Counted from the first letter of the stretch, positions 40,694-55,353 are shown. The stretch: 64,000 nt of DNA from Neocallimastix lanati (nom. inval.) (GCA_016946835.1 JACVTC010000035.1:124001-188000); one strand, 5' to 3'. Notes: generated by a model from the letters alone, not told the origin. Numbers and translations are program-made.

Positions 40694-41037
40694 GAGAAAA
40701 AAGAAAATCATTTATTTATTAGTTAATAAAGATAGTATTTAAAAGTTTATTTTAAATTTTAAAAAACAAATTTCAATAATTTATGTTATATATTGTTATT
40801 TTTTTTTTTTTTTTTTTGCTTAAAGTTTATATATTAATTTTACTTTATAATATTTATGTGAATATAATTAATAAATAAAGAATAAAATAAAATAAAGAAA
40901 TTTTAAATAATTTTTGTATTCTTTTTTTTTTTTTTTTTTTTTTATATTTAATTATTTTTTTAATTATTATTATTATTATTAATTAATTAACTATTTGATT
41001 GCGATAATGTATTTTTAAATTAATTATTGAACCCCCT
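40614..41037. other. AT-rich spacer between LINE nest and Pelota
   Basis: The spacer holds a TA repeat (40660-40690), poly-T runs and a TTA run at 40965-40980. It contains the Pelota 3' end. No gene is seen. Confidence 0.6.
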
Positions 41038-43437
<2,400 letters not shown>

Positions 43438-44617
43438 TTTTTATATTATTGTTCCTATTGGGAATAACAAATTTCTGTTAACAAAATCATTAGGGTAATT
43501 GAATTTCAATTTAACTCTGTGGTGTTCGATATATCGTATTAAAACAATATTTTACATTAAATTAGAAATATTTATGAAAAATAAAAAAGTAAAAAAAATA
43601 TTATTATACTAAATATATATATAAATATTATAAAAAGAAAATTAGTATTATTGTAAATAATTTTAGATTATAAGTATTTTTGTATATAATATTAATTTAT
43701 ATCAAAAATTTTGAATTTAATGTTTAATGAATTTATTTATATTTGAAAATTTTCATCTTTTATATCAACAAAAATTTCAATATAATAATAGTAAATATTT
43801 ATTACAAACTATTAAAACTTTTTAATTTGAAATTATTTATAAATTTTTATGTTTTATATATTATAATAAGAGACATTTAATTATTTATATAGAATTATTA
43901 ATATATAAAATTATCTATCGAAATAAATTTTGTAATATTGACATTTCAAATTAATATAATTATAATATTATCTTACAAATTATTAAATTTAATATTATTT
44001 CAATAAAGATTTAAAGAATTATTATTATTTTTTGTTATCTTAAATTGAATTTTAGTGAATTTTTCTTTATTATGAAATAACACTTTTTTTTTTTTTTTTT
44101 TTTTTTTAATAAATTTATTATTATCTATTTTTCGATTAATCAATATAAAAATTATTATATTAAAAATTATTATTATTATTATTTATTTGTTTTTTTAACA
44201 AATAAATAAATTAATTATTAACCTAAATTATTATTAATTCCAATTTATTTCTTTAAAATTATTTGATAAAAAAAATTATATTTACTGAAATTTACTTTTA
44301 TATTATTTTATTCACATTTTACATTTATTTATATGATAATGAAAAATAGTATTAAATTCTATGTTACTATTACATAATTTAATATTGTTAAGTAAATTAT
44401 TTTTTTAAAATAAAAAGAAAAAAAAAATATAGTATATAATAGTTGTACAATTTATACTTCAAAATTTCCAATCACCTAAAAAAATGTACAATTTTTGTTA
44501 TATTTAATATTTTTTTTTTTTAATTAAAAAAAATTTATAATTATGTATAATTTTTAAAATAATGAAATGTAAAATTTCATAATTTTGAATAAGAAAATAA
44601 TATAAATAAATATTAAT
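43438..44617. other. Bidirectional intergenic region, Pelota and ZNF511-like
   Basis: This is a 1.18-kb A/T-rich region that must contain both promoters. A poly-T tract lies at 44084-44107. No defined promoter element can be singled out. Confidence 0.6.
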
Positions 44618-44806
44618 ATGTCATCAAGTAATTCAATTTTAAAATTTAATCCTAAAAAAAGACCAAAAAGTCCAGAAGATACTTTTTTTGAACAAGGAAA
44701 TGAAGAATTTAATCGTACTTGGAATATTAAATATTATTGTTTAGAAAATGATAATGAAATTTCAGATAATGATAGTGAAAAGTATATTGAAAAAATATTT
44801 TACTTA

Positions 44807-44837
<31 letters not shown>

Positions 44838-45961
44838 TTATTATAATATATATATTATTTTTTAAATTTGTAATAATAATTATTATATTTTTTAATATTA
44901 AATCCATTTAATATATAAAATATAAAATCATTTATTTTTAAATTAATAATTATTAATCAAAGTAATTACATAAAGTGTAACCTCCTTCCTAGTTGTTTAA
45001 ATTTGAAATTTTACAGTACCGAAGATTATGAAGCACATTATTCACTAACTCATAGATATTATTGTTCAATATGTAATGTTACCTTAATGACTGAGAAATT
45101 ATTAAATATTCATTTACAAGAAGTTCACGATTCTTTTTTTGAAGTATTATCACAAAGAAGAAATATGGTAATTTTTTATATTTTTTATTTAAAAAAAATA
45201 AAAATATTATTATTAATACCTTCTTTTTCATTCCATTTTTATTAATATTTATTTAATAATAAAAAAAAAAATAATGAACATGGAATATTAATTTTTATTT
45301 TGTTACTATTTTAAAATTGTAGTACCAATGTTTAATTACCGACTGTGAAGAGAAATTTAAAAATGCTGAAGAAAGAAAGCAACACTTAATAGAAAAACAT
45401 AATTTTTCAAAACAAACTAATGTCAATGGACTTATTAAAAAAAGGATAAAAAAGTATATTAAGAATTTAAAGTTTTTTTTTTTTTTAATAAGATTTCTTT
45501 TACGTTAAAATAATAAAATAATTTATATATTTCATATTATATGTTATATATTATATAAATATTAATTTTTTTTTTAATTTTTTAATTCTTTTTTTTTTTT
45601 TTTTTTTTTTTTCCTATTATTATAATAAAATGTATTATATATATATAATTCAACAACAACAACAACAACAACAATAATAATAATATTAATATTAATAATA
45701 ATAATAATAAAAAGAGCAGAATCAACTAATAATTCAAATAAATTATGGAACTCTTATAGGGAAACAGATAATACATATGGTGAAGAAGGTGTATGGGACA
45801 TTAATTATGATGATGAATACTATGATGAATATGAAGCTGAGGACTATGACTATAGTGAAGAAGAAGAAGAAGAAGATAATAATAAATCTTATACTAACAA
45901 TGAAGAAGATACAATGAATATTGATGAATTAAAAAATAAAATCGATACTATCACTGTATAG
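44618..45961 (+). CDS. ZNF511: ZNF511-like C2H2 zinc-finger protein (4 exons)
   Basis: The exons are 44618-44781, 44963-45167, 45323-45453 and 45715-45961, giving about 248 residues in a continuous frame across consensus junctions. The order of C2H2-type fingers is that of ZNF511. The first is CNLLPSC...DYEAHYSLTH (about 60-83). The second is CSICNVTLMTEKLLNIHLQEVHDSFF (about 87-112), with the family's DSFFEVLSQRRNMYQCL linker. The third is CLITDCEEKFKNAEERKQHLIEKH (about 126-149). Human ZNF511 shows the same HDSLFQILSERQDMYQC linker, so the assignment is firm. Its molecular role is poorly defined; nucleic-acid binding is inferred from the fingers. The C-terminus is very acidic (Glu/Asp/Tyr, about 185-225). 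The start is supported by the conserved FFEQG segment. Confidence 0.88.
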
Positions 45962-46059
45962 TTTATATATATAAATATAAAATATAAAATATAAAATATA
46001 TATAGATATACCATAAAAATATCATAATAATATTAATACTATCATAATTATATAAATAG

Positions 46060-46101
<42 letters not shown>

Positions 46102-46497
46102 AAAATTATAATTTATAAATGTTATAATCAATACATATTGAAAATAAATATGTAAAAATTAATATAAATATAAAATAAAATTCTGTAGATATATATTATT
46201 CAATATTAATATTAATAGATATTGCTTTTTATTATTAAATATTTTTAAAATTTCTTTTACTATTTAATATTTAATAAAAGGATTTTTATATTTTTAAATT
46301 ATTATGATATTTATGTAATATTAGGTAAAATATTAGTGAATCTACATTATTTAAGTACATTTTTTGAAGCATTGAAATAAATATATCATTTATTATAAGG
46401 GAAATATAAAATATATAATTTTAAATTTTAATTAGACTAGAAAATTTGGTGAAAAAAAATAATAATAATAAAAATAAAACTTGATTTTAATGCAATT
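45962..46497. other. AT-rich spacer downstream of the ZNF511-like gene
   Basis: A poly-A tract (46060-46100) and A/T runs lead into the TTA microsatellite. Nothing else is seen. Confidence 0.6.
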
Positions 46498-47085
<588 letters not shown>

Positions 47086-47097
47086 CTCCCCCTCAAA
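47086..47097 (-). promoter_or_regulatory. Polypurine tract of the Copia element
   Basis: TTTGAGGGGGAG on the minus strand directly precedes the 3' LTR. Copia elements use such a tract to prime plus-strand DNA. Confidence 0.9.
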
Positions 47098-47105
47098 TAA
47101 TATTT

Positions 47106-50100
47106 TTAGATAAAAATGTTGTTTGTAAATTTTTGTATCTTTGGTCCATTTGAGTCCTTGGTTAATATGTCCGCTAGCATGTTTTCAGTATCAATATATT
47201 CTAATTTTACTTTCTTCTTTGCAATATTGTCCCTGTTGAAATGATATCTTACACTTATATGCTTTAATTTTGTATTTATTTCTCCGTTCTCCATTATTTT
47301 CTTACTTGCTTGATTATCTGTATAGATTTTAACAGTTATCCATTTGTTTAAAATTTCTTTTATTATATTTCTAATCCATAATATTTTCTTTATATTTTCG
47401 GAAGTGCTTATGTACTCTGCTTCAGCAGTAGACGTAGCAACACTTGTTTGTTTCTTGGACAACCAGCATATCGGACTTGTTCCCATAAGTATTATTCCTC
47501 CTGAGGTAGATTTTCTATCTTCCAAACAGCCGGCAAAGTCAGAGTCGGTATATGCAACAAGCTCCCCCTTTCCATTATATTCTATCTTAAATTCTTTGGT
47601 ACTATTAATATATTTTAGAATATTTATTATTTTGTTCCAATCCGATATAGTTGGATTTTCACATTTTCTTGAAGCTTTATTTACAGCGAAAGCTATGTCA
47701 GGTCTAGTACATTTCGAAAGGTATATTAAGGAACCTATTGCGCTTTTGTAGATTGTTTTATCGAAAGGTTTATTGTTTTCTGATATTTTATTATCACCAG
47801 TACATGGTGTTTTTCTTTTCTTTGTATTATCAATATTAAATTTATATAACATATTATTTATAAAATTTTTCTGTGAAATAATATATGAATTATTTTCTTT
47901 CTTTACTTCAATTCCTAATATGTATTCAATTGGATCACATTTAGATATTTTAAATTTTGATTTTATTTTATTTATTATTTGTTTAATGTATTCGTTTTCT
48001 CCAGCGATGACCATGTCGTCCACGTACAAGCCGATAATGCATTTTGTTATATTATTTTTTGTACATTTGAAAATACATTGTTCGGATTTAATTTGAATGA
48101 ACTCATTTTTTATTAGGAAATTTCTAATGGTATTATACCATTGTCTACCAGATTGCTTAAGGCCATACAAAGCTTTGTTGAGCTTCCAATATCCCCGCCC
48201 AAAGCGCGTATCGCCTTTAGGAATAGTAGTATAAATATCTTTATCAAGCGGAGCATTAAGGTAAGCGGCCTTTATATCTAGCTGGAAAATATTCCACTTA
48301 AGAGCAGCAGAAATAGCGAATATTAATTTAAGACCATCAATGTTTAGAGTAGGAGAATAAGTTAATTCATAATCGATTCCCCATTTTTGTTTAAATCCAC
48401 GAGCAACTAAACGAGCTTTATATTTATAAATATTATTATTTGAATCACGTTTAGTGTTGAAAACCCATTTTGTGGTAATGATGTTTTTGTTTTTAGGTAC
48501 ATTTTTAACAAAAGTCATAATATTATTAGAATAAAGGTTATTAAGTTCATCATTAATAGCCTCAATCCAGTTATTTTTGTCTTCACTGTTTATTGCTTCT
48601 TCATACGTATTAGGAATGTGACAAAATATAGAAGCAATAATAATGTCGTTGATTTGGTCTAGTTTTCTACGAGAACTAATATTAGTAGGTGCAGTCTCTT
48701 TATATTTTGGACTAAGTGGTCTTTTATAGATGTTGCCATATTCTGTATTGGCTACAATGTCATCCATAATTTCATCTTTATTAAAATCAATAACACTTGA
48801 TGCATCTATAAGAGATTTATGGGCATAATTTTCTTTGTTTACTATATTATTGTTGCTAAATTTATTATTTATTTCGTTATTATTAGTAAGTGAAATTTCG
48901 TCTGATTTTTGAGAAATTTGGTTGGTTGAAGAATCGGTTATTAAAGGTAAATTCTGATTAATATTATATGGAAGAGTTATATTTTTAAGATTTTCCATTA
49001 CCGTATTTTTATTATCTGAAGGAATATTATTGATATCTATTGTAGGAGTGGAGAAATTATAGTTTTTCTTCATAGAGTCGCTGGATTTTGAATTTTGTTG
49101 AATTAATTTATTATTTTTCGATAAAAAATTTTTATTAATAAAATTTTGATCATTTTTTGGTAAATTTTTGATATTCATTGATTTATTTGAATTATTAATA
49201 GATTTATGTGAATCATTATTGTTGTCATATGTTATTATTGAATTATTTGAAGATTTTTTGATATGATATGAATGTGATTTTGCTTCAGCCAATAGATTTT
49301 CTTGAAAATTTTCATCATTTTTTGAAAAATTTTTATTATTAAAATTTTTTTTCATATTATTATTATTTATTGTAAAATTCTGTAAATTTTGGCTTGATTT
49401 TTCATTATTTAAAAATATTTTATTTTTATCAAAATTTTCAAATTCGGTTATTTTTTCTTTTCCTTTGTTCCTGCTGGAAGTTGAGGCGGCGTAAGCAGGA
49501 TCTTCTGGTTTATATTTTTCAATAATGTTAGAATTAAAATTGGTATTCTTAATATTATTTCTAAACTTTTTATTATAATTTTTATTTATTATTTCTAAAT
49601 TTCTATTTATCTCATTCAAATAATTATTTTCAGAATTATTTTTGTCAACATTGTTGAAATTGAATTTCAATTTAAATTCACAATTATTTTTATTTTTAAT
49701 TTCAGGATTAATTTTAGAATTAATTTCAACATCTTTATTTAAATTATGGTTATTTTTCTGGTTTATATCTTTATTATCAAATTCTTGGTTTTCTTCATTT
49801 AACGATATATTATTGACATGCTTATTTTTAATGTAATTACTTTTATGTTCTGTATTAGTAGTCCTTTCATTATTAATATTTTCATTTAAACTGTTTTCTT
49901 CATTTAAGATGTTTCTTCCATTAAAATTATTTTCATTGTTCATATTATTATCTTCATTTATATTATTATCTTCATTTATAATATTATCTTCTGGATTCCT
50001 ATCTTTTCTATTGTTGTCTTTCATAAATGAGAAGTAAGAGTCTTTATAATTGCTTGTTTCGTATTTGTGTTTACTAGGCTCTTCTTCAACGAATTCTACA

Positions 50101-50951
50101 TCGTTAGTATAATGTATTTTATTATTTTCAATATCCATGATAATATATGAATATTTTTTATCATCAAATCCCAAGAATACGCCCTTCTTAGCATTTGGTA
50201 AAAATTTTGATTTGTGTTGTGTATCATCCCTGTAATAACACACACAACCAAAGGTTTTTAAATGTTTTAACTCTACCTTTTTGTTGTAAAATACTTCATT
50301 GGGTATTAAAAATTTATTTCCTGAATGGGGAATTAAGTTATATATGTAGCATGCCTGTTTTATGGCGAAATTCCAAAAGTTTTCTGATAATTCTGCCCAA
50401 TATAGAAGAGTTTTAGCTGAATTTCTAAGAGTTCTGTTTATTCTTTCAGCTTTTCCATTAACTTCAGGGCAACCTGGAGGAGAATAGGTTTTTTCTATTC
50501 CATTTTCTTTACAGTATTTATTAACTGTTTTATTTTTAAATTCCTTTCCTCCATCTGATTTAAATATTTTAATATTATATTCTTCAAATTGGTTATTTAA
50601 GTACTTGAAGAATTCCACAATTAATTCGGGGGCTTCGGCTTTAGATTTTAAAGTATATATCCATACTTTTCTTGAGAATTCATCCATGAATGTAATAAAG
50701 TATTTTTTATTATTGATAGATGAATTGTATGGACCTGAAATGTCTGAATGTATTATTTCTAATATTTTCGTAGCTTTTGGTGTTTTTCCTCCGTGTGATT
50801 TCCTTGACATTTTAGCTACTTTACATTCTATGCATTTAGGAGTTTTTATTTGGTGTAAACTTAGATATTTGTTTATGTTTTCTAGGTAATAATGACCTAG
50901 TCTTCTATGCCAAATTTCAAGACTTTTTTCATCAACTTCGTTTAAAGCCAT
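47106..50951 (-). CDS. Copia element: integrase, reverse transcriptase and RNase H frame
   Basis: A frame of about 1281 codons. The zinc-binding pre-integrase region comes first (WHRRLGHY...CIECKVAKM, residues about 14-50). The integrase core follows with its acidic triad: HSDISGPY, FKSDGGKEF and NGKAERINR. A very long Asn/Lys-rich linker (about 310-750) precedes the reverse transcriptase (KARLVARGFKQ, AYLNAPLDKDIY and the YVDDM active site) and RNase H (AYTDSDFAGCLEDRKSTSGG, ...TAEAEYIS). Domain order identifies Copia and excludes Ty3-type elements. Confidence 0.93.
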   Translation of the reverse strand: MALNEVDEKSLEIWHRRLGHYYLENINKYLSLHQIKTPKCIECKVAKMSRKSHGGKTPKATKILEIIHSDISGPYNSSINNKKYFITFMDEFSRKVWIYTLKSKAEAPELIVEFFKYLNNQFEEYNIKIFKSDGGKEFKNKTVNKYCKENGIEKTYSPPGCPEVNGKAERINRTLRNSAKTLLYWAELSENFWNFAIKQACYIYNLIPHSGNKFLIPNEVFYNKKVELKHLKTFGCVCYYRDDTQHKSKFLPNAKKGVFLGFDDKKYSYIIMDIENNKIHYTNDVEFVEEEPSKHKYETSNYKDSYFSFMKDNNRKDRNPEDNIINEDNNINEDNNMNNENNFNGRNILNEENSLNENINNERTTNTEHKSNYIKNKHVNNISLNEENQEFDNKDINQKNNHNLNKDVEINSKINPEIKNKNNCEFKLKFNFNNVDKNNSENNYLNEINRNLEIINKNYNKKFRNNIKNTNFNSNIIEKYKPEDPAYAASTSSRNKGKEKITEFENFDKNKIFLNNEKSSQNLQNFTINNNNMKKNFNNKNFSKNDENFQENLLAEAKSHSYHIKKSSNNSIITYDNNNDSHKSINNSNKSMNIKNLPKNDQNFINKNFLSKNNKLIQQNSKSSDSMKKNYNFSTPTIDINNIPSDNKNTVMENLKNITLPYNINQNLPLITDSSTNQISQKSDEISLTNNNEINNKFSNNNIVNKENYAHKSLIDASSVIDFNKDEIMDDIVANTEYGNIYKRPLSPKYKETAPTNISSRRKLDQINDIIIASIFCHIPNTYEEAINSEDKNNWIEAINDELNNLYSNNIMTFVKNVPKNKNIITTKWVFNTKRDSNNNIYKYKARLVARGFKQKWGIDYELTYSPTLNIDGLKLIFAISAALKWNIFQLDIKAAYLNAPLDKDIYTTIPKGDTRFGRGYWKLNKALYGLKQSGRQWYNTIRNFLIKNEFIQIKSEQCIFKCTKNNITKCIIGLYVDDMVIAGENEYIKQIINKIKSKFKISKCDPIEYILGIEVKKENNSYIISQKNFINNMLYKFNIDNTKKRKTPCTGDNKISENNKPFDKTIYKSAIGSLIYLSKCTRPDIAFAVNKASRKCENPTISDWNKIINILKYINSTKEFKIEYNGKGELVAYTDSDFAGCLEDRKSTSGGIILMGTSPICWLSKKQTSVATSTAEAEYISTSENIKKILWIRNIIKEILNKWITVKIYTDNQASKKIMENGEINTKLKHISVRYHFNRDNIAKKKVKLEYIDTENMLADILTKDSNGPKIQKFTNNIFI

Positions 50952-50970
50952 AATATTTTTATCCTTTTCT

Positions 50971-52701
50971 TCAAAGTTTTTTATTAGTCTTGTAAGTATT
51001 TACTAAGAATTGATTATCATTTGTAGAATAATAAGTTCCTATATATACATTATTTGGACCCCATAAGTTAAATCTACCACGTGTATAATCATCAGTGTCA
51101 ATAATGACTCTATATCCTATTTTGGCCAGTTCTATTCCACTAATAAGATTTTTAGTTGCAGATTTTGAATATAATACCTTGTCTAGTCGTAAATATATTC
51201 CATTAATGTAACATTCGTAAGTACCATATCCTTCGAAGCTACACATTGTCCCATTGGCACATCTTAACTTTATTTTGCAGTGAATAAAATTATTTAGCAA
51301 ATTAAAATCATTAGTTATATGTTCTCCAGCACCAGTATCATATAACCATTCACTAGTCTTATCATTTTCTTCATAATAATTGATGTTGTTTACATATAAT
51401 TCCTCTTTTTTATTAGGAATTGTTATCTCCTTTGGAATAATAAAACTATCATTCACGTATTCAATTAATCCAGAAAATTTAACCTTATTGTCAATGTTTA
51501 TTTCTTCTTGTTTTTCTATCAGTGCCCTTGCGTCTTCAAAATCAAAATTATCGTCATAACTACTGGCACTGTCTGGATCAGAAATTTTACTTATTAAATG
51601 TAAAGACTTCTTTGGATGATCATTTAATGTGGTCTTTACTTGAAGCTTTTCTTGCCTCCCTTTATTATTTGACTTCGTCTTCATATTATATATGCAGTTT
51701 CTGGTAGAGTGTCCTTTAACTTCACAAATGTGACAATATGATTTATTATTATTGTCTTTGTTACTATTATCTTTATTATTATTGTTATATTGGTTACCAT
51801 TTTGCTTTCCTCTTTTCTTAGAGTTAGAGCTTTTGTTATTATGGTTGTTGTGTTCATTTTTCTTTGAGGAATTACTAGTTCTTCTTCCTCTACTGATAAA
51901 ATCTAGATCCATTGGATCATCTTTTTCAATGATTTTGTTATCTTCCCAATTTTCTAGGTAAGATTTTGCATAAATAAAACTTTTGAGATTATTAATATAT
52001 ACATTAGGGTCACTATTCAAATTAATTTGAATGATATTTTTATAATCATCCGGTAGTACGTTATAGAGATATTTTAATTTTTCCTTATCAGTGATCTCCA
52101 CATGTTGTTCTTCCATATCATCGAAAGTTTCTTTCATAAGTTCTAGCTTTTCGATGATTTGATTTCTATCTCTGGCTTTAATACTTCTTAATCTTTTAAG
52201 CCAGTATTCCATATCAGCATTTGAATTTCCATATTTTGATTTGAGTCTTTCCATTATACGGAAACCATTATTAAGTCTGCTGATTTCTCTTAAAACAGAA
52301 TCATCGACATTCTTACTGATCATGAGTATCATGTCAGCATCGATCCTTTCTGCTTCCTCAACTAATCTGATATGATTAAGAGGATTACCAAAAAAGTTAG
52401 TTAGCTGAGTATTGATATCAACATTATTGTTTCGATTAACCTCAGCATTATTGTTTCGAATAGGTTCGGCAGGAGCTTGCGGTAACATTTTGGTAATTAA
52501 TTTAGTAATTACCTTGTTGATAACATCGTTGACATTGGGGTTGTAATCAAAACCTACATCATTAAGTTTTCCAATGACGTCGACTTCCATGAATTCCTTA
52601 ATACCTTGACGTTTAGCGGCATTGTCAATAAGGAATTTCCACTCATTAAAGTTGGATTTTCCATGGAGGCGTTGGTCCTTAGCTAAGTTAAAGTCTTGCA
52701 T
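50971..52701 (-). CDS. Copia element: gag and protease frame
   Basis: A frame of about 576 codons. A gag-like capsid region (about 1-270) is followed by a basic Asn/Lys stretch, a single zinc knuckle CHICEVKGHSTRNC (CX2CX4HX4C, about 328-341) and the aspartic protease with LYDTGAGEHI (about 456-465). In Copia elements gag and protease lie upstream of integrase in this order. The start is the ATG about 75 bp inside the 5' LTR. Confidence 0.9.
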   Translation of the reverse strand: MQDFNLAKDQRLHGKSNFNEWKFLIDNAAKRQGIKEFMEVDVIGKLNDVGFDYNPNVNDVINKVITKLITKMLPQAPAEPIRNNNAEVNRNNNVDINTQLTNFFGNPLNHIRLVEEAERIDADMILMISKNVDDSVLREISRLNNGFRIMERLKSKYGNSNADMEYWLKRLRSIKARDRNQIIEKLELMKETFDDMEEQHVEITDKEKLKYLYNVLPDDYKNIIQINLNSDPNVYINNLKSFIYAKSYLENWEDNKIIEKDDPMDLDFISRGRRTSNSSKKNEHNNHNNKSSNSKKRGKQNGNQYNNNNKDNSNKDNNNKSYCHICEVKGHSTRNCIYNMKTKSNNKGRQEKLQVKTTLNDHPKKSLHLISKISDPDSASSYDDNFDFEDARALIEKQEEINIDNKVKFSGLIEYVNDSFIIPKEITIPNKKEELYVNNINYYEENDKTSEWLYDTGAGEHITNDFNLLNNFIHCKIKLRCANGTMCSFEGYGTYECYINGIYLRLDKVLYSKSATKNLISGIELAKIGYRVIIDTDDYTRGRFNLWGPNNVYIGTYYSTNDNQFLVNTYKTNKKL

Positions 52702-52762
52702 GATTTCGGAGCTATGAAGCGAATTAATTAAGTACTTTTAATAATAAATAATATGAGTCAAC

Positions 52763-52776
52763 TGAGACTCTTAATC
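52763..52776 (-). promoter_or_regulatory. Primer-binding site matching the anticodon arm of tRNA-Lys(CUU)
   Basis: The plus strand reads TGAGACTCTTAATC directly against the 5' LTR. This is the anticodon stem-loop sequence of eukaryotic tRNA-Lys(CUU), positions about 27-40. The primer would thus be an internally cleaved half-tRNA, as in Drosophila copia, which uses a fragment of initiator tRNA-Met. Confidence 0.8.
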
Positions 52777-53096
52777 TGTTAGCTTTATTAAATTTAGATC
52801 TATAATAATATTCCTTATGGAATATGGTATACAAGGGAAATAAGTGTATGATCTATCTTTCGGCTTTAAATAAGTAATAAAGTCACATGTTACAACATGC
52901 GTTTTCCATAACATAAAATAAATTAAAAATTAATTAAATAAATATTAAAAGATAATTAACATAGATTTATACAAGACGATAGATCATAATACATTTAAGT
53001 AATCATTAAATATAAATAAATAAATACACATAAATATAAATAAATACTATAAATAAATAAATTAAATATATAGTTAAATTATGAGTGCAGTCAACA
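52777..53096 (-). repeat. 5' LTR of the Copia element
   Basis: 320 bp, the same as the LTR at 46766-47085 by eye. It is followed on the plus strand by the remainder of the TTA microsatellite (53097-53137). Confidence 0.95.
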
Positions 53097-53135
<39 letters not shown>

Positions 53136-53137
53136 TC

Positions 53138-53285
53138 TGGGGTGTACCGTCGTCCTTTGGTTTCAGCCCACCCTCAGGGGCAGTGGGAATAATAAGGTAG
53201 TCACACACTTCCATATAGGCAGAATTGTATCATACTGGATGATCTTACTGAATGTTCAGCATTGACGCACTTTACAATTTGACTA
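53138..53285. ncRNA. Possible structured non-coding RNA, family unknown
   Basis: About 150 bp of mixed composition stand alone in A/T-rich DNA, and no frame is open across them. On the plus strand CCCAC pairs with GUGGG (about 53169-53189) with an inner CCUCAGG hairpin. AAUUGUA (53224-53230) pairs with UACAAUU about 45 bases later, enclosing CUGAA-UG-UUCAG. The strand is undecided. I recognise none of the spliceosomal RNAs, 5S, SRP, RNase P or U3. Confidence 0.3.
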
Positions 53286-53344
53286 ATATAACTATATTTT
53301 ATATTATTTATATGGTTGCTTTTATTATATATAAATTATTAAAT

Positions 53345-53381
<37 letters not shown>

Positions 53382-53614
53382 AAAAATCAAATCACATTTC
53401 AATAAAATTTAAAATTATATGTTTAAATTAAATTTATATATATTTTGTAATTAGTTTTTTTATTTTATTGATTTATATATTTTATTAAATTTAATGTGTA
53501 TAATATTTTTTAATTATTATTATTATTATTATTTGCATCTTTTTGATAAAAAAAAAATACTTTTTTTTCATTTACTTGGTTTTAATAATATTATTAAATG
53601 TTTTAAAACAATAT

Positions 53615-53653
<39 letters not shown>

Positions 53654-53909
53654 TAAGCGTTAGTAAAATTTTATAAATAAATAAAATACGGTTTCGATTA
53701 TTTGTGGATTGATGAATTCTTATTGAAATAAATTAAAAATTAAATATAGTTTTAAAGGTTTAAGTTTAAATGAATTATTAAAAAAAAAAAAAATAAAATA
53801 AAATAAAATAAAATAAAATAAATAAATAAATAAATAAATAAATAAATTTTTATTTTCCTTTTTTCTTTTTTTATTTCTTAAGGTGGGTTTGAAATAAAAT
53901 TTTATTTCT
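53286..53909. other. AT-rich spacer downstream of AspRS
   Basis: TA repeats (53350-53373, 53620-53645), AAATA repeats (53790-53850) and the AspRS 3' end. No gene is seen; the frame at 53720-53953 is the opposite-phase shadow of AspRS and repeats. Confidence 0.6.
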
Positions 53910-55309
53910 CTATGGGTATAAGCGAGATGGATCACGTGGGAAGAGTGAGGCACGTTTAACTTGACCTAGACCAAAGTATAACATAACAATTCTTTCTAAA
54001 CCAATACCACCACCAGCGTGTGGAGAAACACCGTATTCAAAGGCATCTAAATAACCTTGGATGGTTGTTGGATCAATACCATGATCAATGGCGCTTTTTC
54101 TTAGCATTTCTGGATCATGAATACGTTGAGCACCAGACATAATTTCTTCACCTCTCATGAAGAAATCATAGGAGTTAGAGTAACCATCCTTTTCTGGATC
54201 TTCCATGGTGTAGAATGGTCTAACGGCCTTTGGGAATTTATCTAACATGTAGAAATCGGTTTTATAGTTTCTCTTAACAGCCTTACCAAGGAATCTTTCA
54301 TTCTTGGTACTTAAATCATCAAATTCACCCATACTTTCAGCTTCCTTAAGATCCTTGAAATCTTCAAGATCGTAAGATTCCTTGATTTCATTAAGGAGTT
54401 CCTTAATTTCCTTAAGTTTCTTTGATCTGTTTTTAGCCTTTTTCTTTTCATCTTCTTCAATATCACTAATTAACTTTAAAATGTCATCAACGGTTTCAAC
54501 ACCAATTTTTTGTTTAATGTAAACAACTTCATCCTTTAATAACTTAACAGCATCCTTGAATTTAAGACGTAAAGACTTTGGAAGGAATTCAAAAGCTGGG
54601 ACAGGGAATTGCTTTTGGACAATACTGATTTCATAAACATACTTTTCTTTCAATTCAGTGAAAAGATTAACAAAAAGTTCATCAAATAAATCTAAAACCT
54701 CATGATAGTGTTCGTTGAAAGACATTTCTAAATCGAGACCAGTAAATTCAGTTAAATGGCGGTGAGTGTTGGAGTTTTCAGCTCTGAAAACTGGACCAAT
54801 TTCATAAACACGTTCGAAATCAGAAGAAATCATCATTTGCTTGTAGAACTGTGGGGATTGAGCTAAATAAGCCTTGACTATATTATTAAATTATTATATT
54901 AATAAATACAAAAATTGATTCATATTATTATATTAATAACAATTATTAATATTATATATATATTTCTTTTTTTTTTTTAAAAAAAAATTTTTTTATTTAT
55001 TTAATAAATATATATTAATTTACATATTAGATACATTACTGTTAAAGTACTTGACTTCGAAAACACTAGCACCACCTTCACTAGCTGCACCAATTAATTT
55101 TGGTGTATGAATTTCAGTGAAACCCTTGGAATCTAAGAAGTTACGAAAGATTCTGCAAACAGCAGCTTGAATCTTGAAGATAGCATGGTTGGTAATGGTC
55201 TATTTTAAAGTATTTTAGAATAATTGTAAATAAAAGATTAATAATTATATAATATATATAAATAAATAAAAGAATGTATTTTAAATTATATAATGAAATA
55301 AAATAAACG

Positions 55310-55353
<44 letters not shown>

